This document shows positions 35,054 through 43,996 of a stretch of 64,000 bases of DNA, one piece after another. The translations under genes and the position numbers were made by a program. The DNA is from Roseiarcus sp036513315 (GTDB lineage: Bacteria > Pseudomonadota > Alphaproteobacteria > Rhizobiales > Beijerinckiaceae). Location of the stretch: contig DATBZF010000005.1 of NCBI GenBank assembly GCA_036513315.1, positions 8,138 to 72,137 of the forward strand, written 5' to 3'. Position 1 is the stretch's first letter; every line of letters begins with the position of its first letter. The notes under the pieces are model-generated. The model made no database searches and was not told the origin of the DNA. It saw only the letters and a program-made list of their open reading frames with translations.

Positions 35054-35776
35054 GAACCTCTCCTCAGGTGAATGGTCTCCAACCGCCCCGTTCGAGGGCG
35101 ATCCGCGCAGAATTGGCAGGCATTCGAAACCTTGACGCGAATATCATTTTGCGTCTGATCACGGGCGCTTCGCAAGCGATGGTCCTTTCCCGAACGGCGA
35201 AGCCGCTTTGCGCTCGTGCATAGTCGGGCTCGTCCCGGCGCACGATCGCTCCGTTTCGGCGATCATGGGGTCCAAAGCGCGACACCTGGACCGTCGCCCG
35301 CCTCGGTCGTTCCGATTGCAAAAGCGTCGTCTGATGCTACCTTGTCGCGCCCACCCACAATATCGACGCAATGTTCAGGGCCATGGCGTGACGGCGCTGG
35401 TTTGGCCCGGAATGTTCGCGACGATTTCTTATGATACCGAAACGTCGCTTGTTTAGGCGAAGATATCCCTGCTTGCTTCAGGCAATAAACGCGGATCTGC
35501 GATGATTGAACAGACGCCAAACTCCAGAATTCCAAGATTTAAACTTGGCGACGAAAAGTTGTGCTTGCGCAGTTCCGCTGCCCATTCATCGGATTTTCCA
35601 TGCGTTGCAAAGGCGCCGCGAAAAGCGCCATGAACGGCGGCGCCGTTTTAGGGCGGTGCGAACGTTGACGCCGACGCTCCATTCCAACAATCGGACGAGG
35701 AACGACGGTTTTACTCCGACGGTCGCGCGAAGCGCGTCGCGTGGAGAATGGGTCTCATATCGTGCTGGAGGATTAG
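35054..35776. other. 723-base intergenic region, no gene recognised
   Basis: Short open frames exist here but none has a recognisable start region, domain or codon pattern. Base composition becomes more AT-rich towards 35456-35800. It separates the cytochrome operon, read leftward, from the large membrane-protein gene, read rightward, so promoters for both are expected in it. Confidence 0.5.
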
Positions 35777-37828
35777 TTGACTGAACAGATTATCTTGGCG
35801 CTTTTGTACGTTCTGTTTGGACTGGCCTTAGCTTCCGCCCCCATTCTTTATATAATCCTGCACAACAGCGCCGAAATTCGGACTTTACCGAGCGCCAAAC
35901 CCAGGCGCGTAATTCTGATAGCGGCGTGTTTTATCTTCGCCGTGTCGACGGAAATATTGGATGGCGCCGTGTATTTGAGCGGCAGCGTCATCCTGAGTTT
36001 TGCCATCGCATTGCTGACGCCTAGAGATCGGCTGCGAGCATTCGCTCTGGCCCTCATCGCCATTGGCGCGTCTGGCACGTTGTTATATTGGAAATTCGAC
36101 GAAGCTCACAAGATGACTATCGAAATCGGCTATTTAGCTGTTTTCTTCGTTGCAGTTATCGTCTTAACGTCGCTGACGTTCATACGGAATATCCGTTCAA
36201 ATTTGATAAATTACATCGTAATTGTCGCGATAGTAATATTCATTATTCAGCACAGCACTAATACGTCTGTTCTTCTGGACAATTATTTCTATACGGCGGT
36301 TCGCCATCATTGGGGCGCTTACATCGGACCCAGCGAGACAATCTTATCCGGGGCGCGCATATTATATGACGTACCCGCGCAATATGGCCTTGGCCCGACT
36401 ATTCTGATCGCAGCGGCTTGCGGCAGCAATTGCTGGATCGGGATGTACTGGATAACCACCACGGCGGCGGTGCTCTATGCTTTGATCGTCATCGGCTCGG
36501 CGGGCGTCATGATCCGAAAGGTCGACAATTCCTGGACCTATGGCGTGACGCTGCTGGCCGCCGCGGCCTCCTGTATGCTGTGGACTTCCTATCCCCCACA
36601 ATTGGCCGGACCCTGGAGCTTTCCCTCGACAGGCGGACTGCGCTTCATTCCACTCGCCGCGTTGTTGCTTTTCATACTTTGGCGAGAGTCCCGCCCGATC
36701 GAAGCGCAACCGTCGCGTCTTTTCGGCCATGCGCTTTGGTGTCTTGGGGCCATTTGGTCGCCCGAGGCGACCTTCTATTTAAGCCTGCTCTGGTGGCCTT
36801 ACCTCGTATGGCGCGCCGGCGCGCTGGCCGCTCAGCCGCTGAGAGCCGCAATCCTCGCCGCTCTCGAGATCGCCACAGTCGCGGCAATAGTCCTGGTCGC
36901 CTTTATCACGGCATTTTATCTGATCTACGGCTTGGTTCCGAGCCTCGATGTCTATGCAGCCTATGTCGTGAACCCAACGGGACCGCAGCCGCCGAATCCG
37001 CTCGGTTCATTCTGGTTCTTCGCCTTCACGATGATCGCGGGAATAGTCGCGGCGATCCCTTTGATCAGAAACAACAATTATAGTGGCGAGTTCGCCAGTT
37101 TGTTCGCCTGTCTTCTTTGTCTGTTCGGAGTGTTCTCGTATTATATCGGGCGCAGTCACGACAATAACGTCCTCAATCTCATGCCTTTCCTGGCGTTGAC
37201 GCTTGTCGCGATACAGTCCTTTGCGCCTGTCCCCGCTCTGTCGCGAAGCGCGAGCGCGGCGCTGGCCTGCACCCTCGCCTCGATCATGTTCTTCGGATGG
37301 TCGGCATGGCGACAGACGTCCGGGTCCGATTACGCAAACGCCGACCGTGTCGCTTCCATGTCCTATTTCCGGGGTCGGAGCGCCGAACAAACCGGCGCGA
37401 CGGCGATCCCCTTCGCCGGCGTCAACCTCAGCCAGCCGCCCAGCGATCAGAATTGGGGAATATCCAGGCTGGACGGCGGCGATCCCGCCGATGCGGCGCG
37501 CGCCGTGTTTTATGTGTCGTCCGTCAGGGGCGAACCGCTGATCAAGATCGACAACGGACTGGACACGGCGCCAATCGGTCCCCGCGCCTGGTCGGCCATT
37601 CATGATCCGATCGACTTCTACTTTTTGCCGGACGCTCTGGTCGCCAAGCTGATCGATCGAACCATGCGAAGGATCAAGAGCCCCGGCTGGCTGGTCATCG
37701 GCAAACATGTCGACGACGTGCCCGAGACGCTTCGTTGGCAGCGTCTGCTCGAAGCCTCCTACGTGAAAACCGAAGAAATGGACTTTGGCGCCTATCACGC
37801 GATCCGCTATGCGCCGAAGTTGCAATAG
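35777..37828 (+). CDS. large multi-spanning membrane protein, probable glycan-assembly protein
   Basis: 683 residues with roughly 12-13 hydrophobic segments over the first 500 residues, then a soluble C-terminal domain of about 170 residues. No conserved enzyme motif is certain. The layout (many helices plus a C-terminal soluble domain) and the neighbouring glycosyltransferase, epimerase and methyltransferase genes suggest a GT-C-type glycosyltransferase or polymer-assembly protein. The start is TTG 35777 with a perfect GGAGG upstream. Codons in the first 180 residues are much more AT-rich than elsewhere in the window. Confidence 0.7.
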   Translation: MTEQIILALLYVLFGLALASAPILYIILHNSAEIRTLPSAKPRRVILIAACFIFAVSTEILDGAVYLSGSVILSFAIALLTPRDRLRAFALALIAIGASGTLLYWKFDEAHKMTIEIGYLAVFFVAVIVLTSLTFIRNIRSNLINYIVIVAIVIFIIQHSTNTSVLLDNYFYTAVRHHWGAYIGPSETILSGARILYDVPAQYGLGPTILIAAACGSNCWIGMYWITTTAAVLYALIVIGSAGVMIRKVDNSWTYGVTLLAAAASCMLWTSYPPQLAGPWSFPSTGGLRFIPLAALLLFILWRESRPIEAQPSRLFGHALWCLGAIWSPEATFYLSLLWWPYLVWRAGALAAQPLRAAILAALEIATVAAIVLVAFITAFYLIYGLVPSLDVYAAYVVNPTGPQPPNPLGSFWFFAFTMIAGIVAAIPLIRNNNYSGEFASLFACLLCLFGVFSYYIGRSHDNNVLNLMPFLALTLVAIQSFAPVPALSRSASAALACTLASIMFFGWSAWRQTSGSDYANADRVASMSYFRGRSAEQTGATAIPFAGVNLSQPPSDQNWGISRLDGGDPADAARAVFYVSSVRGEPLIKIDNGLDTAPIGPRAWSAIHDPIDFYFLPDALVAKLIDRTMRRIKSPGWLVIGKHVDDVPETLRWQRLLEASYVKTEEMDFGAYHAIRYAPKLQ

Positions 37829-38243
37829 TTCGCTCGCTTGCGCGATGTCAGGGTGGTTGCACGGAATGCACGAGAGAGTTTCGCCGACATGCGACCTTTT
37901 GGCGCATGGCGTCAGACTTTCGAGGCGGCCCGTCCAGCCATCGGGCGCCTGACAGGGAATATGGCGCCGGGCCCCCGATGTTTTTCGACGCCGGGCCTGT
38001 TGTCGGCGCTCGCCCGCGCTCACGGCGAACAGATCGGTTGGGTGTGACGTCTCGTGAAATAGCGCGTGGCCACAAACTCAGGGTTCGGTCCATTCCGCCC
38101 GGGACTGCCCGATGGGCGCATCGCTTGCCGCCCCCCCGACATCGACGATGGCGCGGGTCCCGCACCGGCGTTCGATCCGGCCATGACATTGATAGACCTC
38201 ACGATCCTGAGGCGGTCCGGAGCTGATGAGGCCTTAACTGACT
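37829..38243. other. 415-base intergenic region, no gene recognised
   Basis: The gap lies between two same-strand genes of the biosynthetic island. No convincing open frame or RNA gene is visible. A promoter for the transketolase-to-methyltransferase operon is the most likely content. Confidence 0.4.
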
Positions 38244-39080
38244 ATGACAGACGCGGAAGAGCATGGTAGGAAAGAACCCGAAAGTCTGGGGGCGTTGCGT
38301 CTGATGTATCTCGATGAGAATAGCCTCGATCGTGCAAAGCGTCGCTTGATTGAAATGCACTACCGGGCGCGCGTCGGCCATCTCGGCGGCAATCTTTCCT
38401 GTATAGACGCGATGATGCTGGTCCATCATGAAATGATGCGGCAGCAAGACAGATTCGTTCTGTCGAAAGGCCATTCCGCCGGCGCTTTATATGTTACGTT
38501 GTGGAGCCTCGGGCTGCTTTCCGACCAGGACCTCGATAGTTTTCATCGGGACGACACGATGCTCGGCGGCCATCCGCCGCCGCGGGGCATTCCCGATATC
38601 CTGTTCGGCACCGGCAGCCTCGGCCATGGCCTGTCGCTGGCGTCGGGCCTCGCCCTGGCGGCGAGACTTCAGCGTGCGGATCGCCGCGTTTTCTGCCTGA
38701 CATCCGATGGGGAATGGCAGGAAGGCTCGACGCTGGAAGCGGTAATTTTTGCGAGCCACCAGCGACTCGAAAATCTCGTGATCATGGTCGATCACAACGG
38801 CTTGCAAGGCTTTGGGACGACCAAAGCTGTGGCGTCTATGTCTCCGTTGCATGATCGTCTGTCCGGCCTCGATCTCGATATCCGGGTCTGCGACGGCCAC
38901 GATCTCGATAGCATGCGCGACGCCCTGGCGCCGGGATGCGGTAAGCCGGTGTTGGCGGTGTTGAACACCGTGAAGGGACACGGCGTCCACGAGATCGAAG
39001 GGAAGATGGAAAGTCACTACCTCCCCTTGACCGCCGAGCAATACGCCAATGCGATGGCCTCGTTCGAGGTCGCCATATGA
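38244..39080 (+). CDS. transketolase-like protein, N-terminal (TPP-binding) subunit
   Basis: 278 residues. It matches the TPP-binding half of transketolase: the RRLIEMHYRARVGHLGGNLS start, LSKGHSAGALY, GTGSLGHGLS, and a TPP/metal motif SDGEWQEGSTLEA ending in VDHN. The C-terminal half is encoded by the next gene, with a four-base ATGA overlap. Split transketolases transfer two-carbon ketol units. Inside a glycan or natural-product cluster such pairs may build branched or unusual sugars rather than serve the pentose phosphate pathway. Confidence 0.9.
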   Translation: MTDAEEHGRKEPESLGALRLMYLDENSLDRAKRRLIEMHYRARVGHLGGNLSCIDAMMLVHHEMMRQQDRFVLSKGHSAGALYVTLWSLGLLSDQDLDSFHRDDTMLGGHPPPRGIPDILFGTGSLGHGLSLASGLALAARLQRADRRVFCLTSDGEWQEGSTLEAVIFASHQRLENLVIMVDHNGLQGFGTTKAVASMSPLHDRLSGLDLDIRVCDGHDLDSMRDALAPGCGKPVLAVLNTVKGHGVHEIEGKMESHYLPLTAEQYANAMASFEVAI

Positions 39081-40000
39081 GGAACGAATTGTGCCGCGAA
39101 CTGGTCGCTCGCGCAGATAACCCGGATATGGTGTTCCTGACTGGCGATCTGGGGTTCATGGCCCTGGAGCCGCTGCAGGAAGCGATGCAGGCGCGGTTCA
39201 TCAATTGCGGCGTGGCGGAACAGAATATGATCTCGGTCGCCGCCGCGCTGAGTTCCGAGGGGTTGGAAGCCTGGACTTACACGATCGCGCCATTCTGCTA
39301 CGCGCGCGCACTCGAGCAGATCCGTAACGATGTCTGCCTTCACGCGTTGCCGGTCAAAATGCTCGCAAATGGCGGCGGCTATGGTTACGGCGTGATGGGG
39401 CCGACCCATCACGCTTTGGAGGATTACGGAATTCTCCTGACATTGCCGAACTTGCGGGTTCTTGTTCCTGCCTTTGCAGAAGACGTGGAAGCCTGCGTCG
39501 TTCGCGCCGGCGATGCCACCGAGGCTGTCTATCTCAGGCTGGGACAAGGCGAATTGCCGAAGGGGCAGAAGGCGCCGCCCTATGCGCCCTGGCGCCGATT
39601 GATGGATGGCGATGCGGGCGTGATGATCGTCGTCGGCCCGCTCGCGGGGTCGTCGTGGCAGGCGCTGCTGACATTGGATGAAGAAACGCGGCCAGCGCTT
39701 TGGGTCGTGACGGAACTGCCGCTCGACGCCAATCCGCCGCCGCCCGAACTGCTGCAAGCTTTGGCGAGGACCAAGCGTCTCGCTATCGTCGAGGAACATG
39801 TCGCGCAGGGCAGCTTTGGCCAATCCTTCGGTGCGCTGCTTCTGGAGCACGGCATTCCGGTCAACGTCTTCCGGCATTTATACGCCAAGGGATACCCAAG
39901 CGGCACCTATGGATCGCAAGCGTTCCTGCGGCGATGCAGCGGCCTTGGGCCGCTCGGCATTATTGAAGCGGCCTCCGCGTTGGCGATTGGCCTATGCTGA
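39077..40000 (+). CDS. transketolase-like protein, C-terminal subunit
   Basis: 307 residues. The pyrimidine-binding domain is recognisable by FLTGDLGF, the catalytic glutamate motif INCGVAEQNMISVAAALSSEG, and GPTHHALEDYGIL; the transketolase C-terminal domain follows (RLAIVEEHVAQGSFG). It pairs with the preceding gene product to form the active TPP enzyme. The stop overlaps the start of the epimerase/GT2 gene by seven bases, so all three are translationally linked. Confidence 0.9.
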   Translation: MRNELCRELVARADNPDMVFLTGDLGFMALEPLQEAMQARFINCGVAEQNMISVAAALSSEGLEAWTYTIAPFCYARALEQIRNDVCLHALPVKMLANGGGYGYGVMGPTHHALEDYGILLTLPNLRVLVPAFAEDVEACVVRAGDATEAVYLRLGQGELPKGQKAPPYAPWRRLMDGDAGVMIVVGPLAGSSWQALLTLDEETRPALWVVTELPLDANPPPPELLQALARTKRLAIVEEHVAQGSFGQSFGALLLEHGIPVNVFRHLYAKGYPSGTYGSQAFLRRCSGLGPLGIIEAASALAIGLC

Positions 40001-41961
40001 AGATTGGCGATTGGGTGAAAGCCTTGCGCGGGCCAATCCTCGTGCTCGGGGCGGCCGGCTTCGTCGGCGCCAATCTGCTGCGCATGCTGCTGAAGCATCG
40101 CGACGACGTCTATGGCGTGGTGCGCCTGCTGCCGGCCTGGCGGCTCGAAGGGCTCGATAGCCAGCACATTCTCGAAGTCGACCTCACCGATCTTGCCGCG
40201 ACCCGCAATATGATCGCCAAGCTCAGCCCCGCTACATTGTTCGATTGCATCGCCTATGGCGCGTATTCGTTCGAGACTGACTACAATCTGATTTACCGCA
40301 CCAATTTCACATCATTGGTGCAATTGGTCGAACTCCTCGCCCAGACCAGTTTCACGGCGCTCGTCCATGCTGGAAGCTCCTCCGAATATGGCCTTAAAAG
40401 CGCCGGGCCCTCGGAAGACGAGTCACTGCAACCCAACAGCCATTACGCCGTCTCGAAAGCGGCGGCGAGCGACTACATCACCTTTGCCGGCAAGGTGCGC
40501 CGGCTCCCGGTCGCCAACCTGCGGCTTTATTCGGTCTACGGTCCCTACGAAGACGTCTCCCGCCTGATACCGAACCTTGTCGCCAAGGGAATGAAGGGAG
40601 AATTCCCGCCGTTCGTCGATCCCAAGACGTCGAGGGATTTCGTCTATGTCGACGACGTCTGCGCCGCCTTCATCATGACGGCGGCGAAATTGACGCCGGA
40701 TCTATATGGCGAATCGTTCAACATTGGCGCCGGCCGGAAAACGACGATCGCTGAACTCGCCGAAGTCGCGCGCCAGACATTCGACATTAAAGGCGAGCCG
40801 ACATTCGGCGATATGGCTGGGCGCGCCTGGGATCTGCCCGACTGGTACGCGGCGCCCGGCAAGGCCGAAAATCTGATCGGCTGGACCTCACAGACCAGCC
40901 TTGCCGAAGGCCTCAATCGCACCGCCGCCTGGCTCCGCTCGATCGAAGGGGTCGATTTTGCGACCATGACCAAGCGCAACGCCAAGCCGAGGCGGCGCAG
41001 CCTGTCGGCGATCATCGCCTGTTACATGGACGCCCAGGCGATCCCGATCATGTATCGGCGCCTGACCGACACGCTGCAAAAACTCGACATCGACTATGAA
41101 ATCATTTTTGTGAACGACGGCAGTCCCGACGACTGCGCCGGACAAATCCTCGAACTCTCCAAATCCGACCCGCGCGTGCTCGGCATCAGCCATTCCAGGA
41201 ATTTCGGATCGCAGATGGCTTTCCGCAGCGGCATGGAAATGTCGGTCATGCAGGGCTGCGTCCTGCTCGACGGCGACTTGCAGGACCCGCCGGAACTGAT
41301 CGAGAAATTTCTCGGCAAATGGATCGAGGGCGCCGATGTCGTTTACGGACGGCGCGTCGCGCGCGACATGCCGCCGATGTGGGGATTTCTCTACAAGGCT
41401 TTCTATCGGATTTTCGCCAAATTCAGCTACGTCAAGATACCGCATGACGCGGGGGATTTTTCGCTGATCGACCGGCGCGTTGTCGGCTGGCTGCTCCAAT
41501 GCCCCGAGCGCGATCTCTTCTTGCGCGGCCTTCGCGCCTATGTCGGCTTCCGCCAGACCGGCGTCGACTATTTCCGCCCCAAGCGCATGTTCGGCGAGAG
41601 CACCAACAACCTGCTCAAGAACCTGGAATGGGCCAAGCGCGGCATTTTCTCCTTCAGCAATACGCCGCTGAAACTGCTGACCGTCGGCGGCGTGCTGTTG
41701 CTCGCGGCGTCGCTCGTCCTGGGCGTTGGCCTGACGATTCTGCGTTTCTGGGTCCCGGGCATCGCGCCGCGCGGCTTGACGACGGTGCTGCTGTTTTCCC
41801 TTTTCTTCGGAGCGATAAACCTGTTCGCGATCGGCCTTGTCGGCGAATATGTCGCCAAGATCATGGAAGAGGTCAAAGCGCGGCCACGGTTGATCCGCGC
41901 CGGCCTTATCCGCAACGGCGAGGTCAGCGAGCTTCTTCCTGATGGTTCGGTCCGGCCGTGA
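39994..41961 (+). CDS. fusion protein: NAD-dependent epimerase/dehydratase plus family 2 glycosyltransferase
   Basis: 655 residues in two parts. Residues about 1-320 form an SDR-type nucleotide-sugar epimerase/reductase with the GAAGFVGAN nucleotide motif and the catalytic HYAVSKAAA (Tyr-x3-Lys) preceded by GSSSEYG. Residues about 335-560 form a GT2 transferase with VNDGSPDDC and LLDGDLQDPPE, as in polyprenyl-phosphate sugar transferases (ArnC/DPM1 group). Two C-terminal helices follow (KLLTVGGVLLLAASLVLGV and LLFSLFFGAINLFAIG). The fusion suggests that one polypeptide makes a nucleotide sugar and moves it to a lipid carrier at the inner membrane. Confidence 0.9.
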   Translation: MLKIGDWVKALRGPILVLGAAGFVGANLLRMLLKHRDDVYGVVRLLPAWRLEGLDSQHILEVDLTDLAATRNMIAKLSPATLFDCIAYGAYSFETDYNLIYRTNFTSLVQLVELLAQTSFTALVHAGSSSEYGLKSAGPSEDESLQPNSHYAVSKAAASDYITFAGKVRRLPVANLRLYSVYGPYEDVSRLIPNLVAKGMKGEFPPFVDPKTSRDFVYVDDVCAAFIMTAAKLTPDLYGESFNIGAGRKTTIAELAEVARQTFDIKGEPTFGDMAGRAWDLPDWYAAPGKAENLIGWTSQTSLAEGLNRTAAWLRSIEGVDFATMTKRNAKPRRRSLSAIIACYMDAQAIPIMYRRLTDTLQKLDIDYEIIFVNDGSPDDCAGQILELSKSDPRVLGISHSRNFGSQMAFRSGMEMSVMQGCVLLDGDLQDPPELIEKFLGKWIEGADVVYGRRVARDMPPMWGFLYKAFYRIFAKFSYVKIPHDAGDFSLIDRRVVGWLLQCPERDLFLRGLRAYVGFRQTGVDYFRPKRMFGESTNNLLKNLEWAKRGIFSFSNTPLKLLTVGGVLLLAASLVLGVGLTILRFWVPGIAPRGLTTVLLFSLFFGAINLFAIGLVGEYVAKIMEEVKARPRLIRAGLIRNGEVSELLPDGSVRP

Positions 41962-42872
41962 ATCCTCTCGACAAGCTCGATGCGCGGTCCTGCCCCGTCT
42001 GCGGGTCGCCAAGCGAAAAATCGCGCCTTTTTCTCGACCGCTCAATCGATCTCACGCGGATTACGCAGGCCAGTTTCGCCTCGCGCAAATCGCCCGAATA
42101 TATGTCGCACCGCCTGGTCCGATGCGTCGATTGCACGACCATCTACGCCGTCGAGGGACCTTCGCCTGACATATTGGCGGCCGTCTACCGCGACGCCAGC
42201 TATGACACCGCGGTCGAGGCTGAAATGGCCGCCACGACCTACGCCAATATCGTCGCTCCGCATGTCGCCCGGCTGCCGCGCCGCCGCGCTTTGCTGGAGA
42301 TCGGCACGGGCACAGGCGTGTTTTTGGCCCGCATGGAAAAGGCGGGATTTCAGACCCTGATCGGCATCGAGCCATCGCAGGCCGCCATCCAGGCGGCCGA
42401 TCCGGCGGTGAAACCGCTCATCCGGGAGGGCGTTTTCGATCCCGCCGATTTCGCACCAGGCTCGATTTCGATGATCTGCTGTTTCCAAACGCTCGAACAT
42501 GTGCCCGACCCGCGCAAGCTCGTCGAGGATTCGTTCAACCTGCTGGAGCCCGGCGGTCTGCTCGCTTTGATCACCCATAACGCCGACGGCGCGCTGAATC
42601 GCCTGCTTGGCCGGCGATCTCCGATCATCGATATCGAACATCTGCAGCTCTTTTCACCCGACAATATGAGATTCCTGCTGCAAAAGGCGAACTTCGAGCG
42701 GATTGGCATTGAATCGCTCAGCAACACCTACCCCCTGCGCTATTGGTTGCGCCTGGCGCCGGTGCCGATGAAGCAGAAAATCCTCGCGATCGCCGATTCA
42801 ACAGGAATCGGCGCCCTCAAATTTTCAGCGAATGTCGGCAATATCATAACGACGGCATGGAAGGCCGCTTAG
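41958..42872 (+). CDS. class I SAM-dependent methyltransferase with N-terminal zinc-ribbon
   Basis: 304 residues. An N-terminal CPVCGS and RCVDC pair forms a zinc-binding knuckle. The SAM motif is LLEIGTGTGVFLARME near residue 110, followed by CCFQTLEHVPDPRKLVEDS. This architecture resembles sugar C-methyltransferase-like and related tailoring enzymes. The GTG start at 41958 overlaps the fusion gene's stop (GTGA), so it is in the same operon. The substrate is probably the unusual sugar made by the cluster. Confidence 0.85.
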   Translation: MNPLDKLDARSCPVCGSPSEKSRLFLDRSIDLTRITQASFASRKSPEYMSHRLVRCVDCTTIYAVEGPSPDILAAVYRDASYDTAVEAEMAATTYANIVAPHVARLPRRRALLEIGTGTGVFLARMEKAGFQTLIGIEPSQAAIQAADPAVKPLIREGVFDPADFAPGSISMICCFQTLEHVPDPRKLVEDSFNLLEPGGLLALITHNADGALNRLLGRRSPIIDIEHLQLFSPDNMRFLLQKANFERIGIESLSNTYPLRYWLRLAPVPMKQKILAIADSTGIGALKFSANVGNIITTAWKAA

Positions 42873-42987
42873 GCGGGCCGCCGGCTTGTGGCGACAAGCA
42901 ATCGCCGGGGATCAATGCTAACAAACGACAACGCCCGATGCGAGGATCAGCAACCTCGAATGCGGTTCGAGGCGGATGGAGCGATCA

Positions 42988-43758
42988 ATGACGACTTCTG
43001 GTTGCGCCGAGGCGCGCCGCCCGCCGCGCAATAGCCTGGCGAGAAAAAAGGGACTCGCGACCCCGATCGTCCAGGCGCTGCAATTATTCGCGGACCTGCA
43101 GGTCTACACTGTCCGTCGCGACGTCAAGGCGTGGCTGTCGGCGCGGCGCGGGTCGCTCCTGGAAGTCGGCTGCGGCGATCAGCCATACCGCTCCCTCGTG
43201 CCGCCGGACTGCCGCTACACCGGCATCGACCAGGATGCGATGAAAGACGCGTTCGACATGGGCGCGAACCCGGAGATCATCCTCTATTCCGGCGCAGTTT
43301 TTCCATGCGCAGACGGCGCGTTCGACTCTCTCTTTCATACCGAAGTTCTCGAACATGTCTTCAACTATCGGGAATTTCTGCTGGAGTGCCGAAGGGTCCT
43401 GATGCCGGCGGGGGAGATGATGTTCTCCGTTCCCTTTCAGGCTCGGTTCCATTTCGCGCCCCATGACTATTTTCGCTATACGCCTTCGGCGTTGCAGGCC
43501 TTGCTTGAAGAAGCCGGCTTCAAGGACGTTGAAATCGCCCCACGTGGAACCGACATCACGGTCGCAGCCTATAAGGCGGTCGCGGTGTCGTTTCGATGGG
43601 CCTTTGGCGGCATAGGATCAAAGCTGTTGTTTCTCGCGACCTCGCCGCTGACAGTACTTCTGCTCATCCTCGCGCATATCTCGATCCGCTGGCGCCTCGG
43701 CTCCCCAGACGATTGTCTGGGTTATTCGGTGAAGGCGAAGGCCGCGCCAAAAAGTTAG
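42988..43758 (+). CDS. class I SAM-dependent methyltransferase
   Basis: 256 residues. The SAM-binding motif is SLLEVGCGDQPYRSL near residue 52, followed by YTGIDQDAM and the LFHTEVLEHVFNYREFL segment, as in Methyltransf_11-type enzymes. A hydrophobic stretch (LLFLATSPLTVLLLILAHISI) near the C-terminus may anchor it to the membrane. ATG 42988 with GGAG upstream was preferred over ATG 42976. It is the last gene of the biosynthetic island and lies 115 bases after the zinc-ribbon methyltransferase. Confidence 0.85.
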   Translation: MTTSGCAEARRPPRNSLARKKGLATPIVQALQLFADLQVYTVRRDVKAWLSARRGSLLEVGCGDQPYRSLVPPDCRYTGIDQDAMKDAFDMGANPEIILYSGAVFPCADGAFDSLFHTEVLEHVFNYREFLLECRRVLMPAGEMMFSVPFQARFHFAPHDYFRYTPSALQALLEEAGFKDVEIAPRGTDITVAAYKAVAVSFRWAFGGIGSKLLFLATSPLTVLLLILAHISIRWRLGSPDDCLGYSVKAKAAPKS

Positions 43759-43996
43759 CGCGCTGTCGCGCTCGGCATAGACCTATTTCCGACCTCTCAC
43801 GCGATGGTTGTCTTGAGATCCTACCGCCTGCGGCTTCCCTTACGTTGTGTCCATGCGGACGCCCACCATGCGATCGCCGCTTCATCTCGCACATTAAATC
43901 AACGGGACGGACACATGCTCGCCGCTGGTCCAGGATGGACCCGAGGTCGTGCGAGCCAGAACCTTGCTGCTCGCCCGGCTCCATCTCGCTTGAGCA

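Noticed and set aside
40888..42045. 385-codon minus-strand open frame opposite the epimerase/GT2 fusion
   Set aside because: The plus-strand fusion has complete motifs over the same bases; the minus frame has none.
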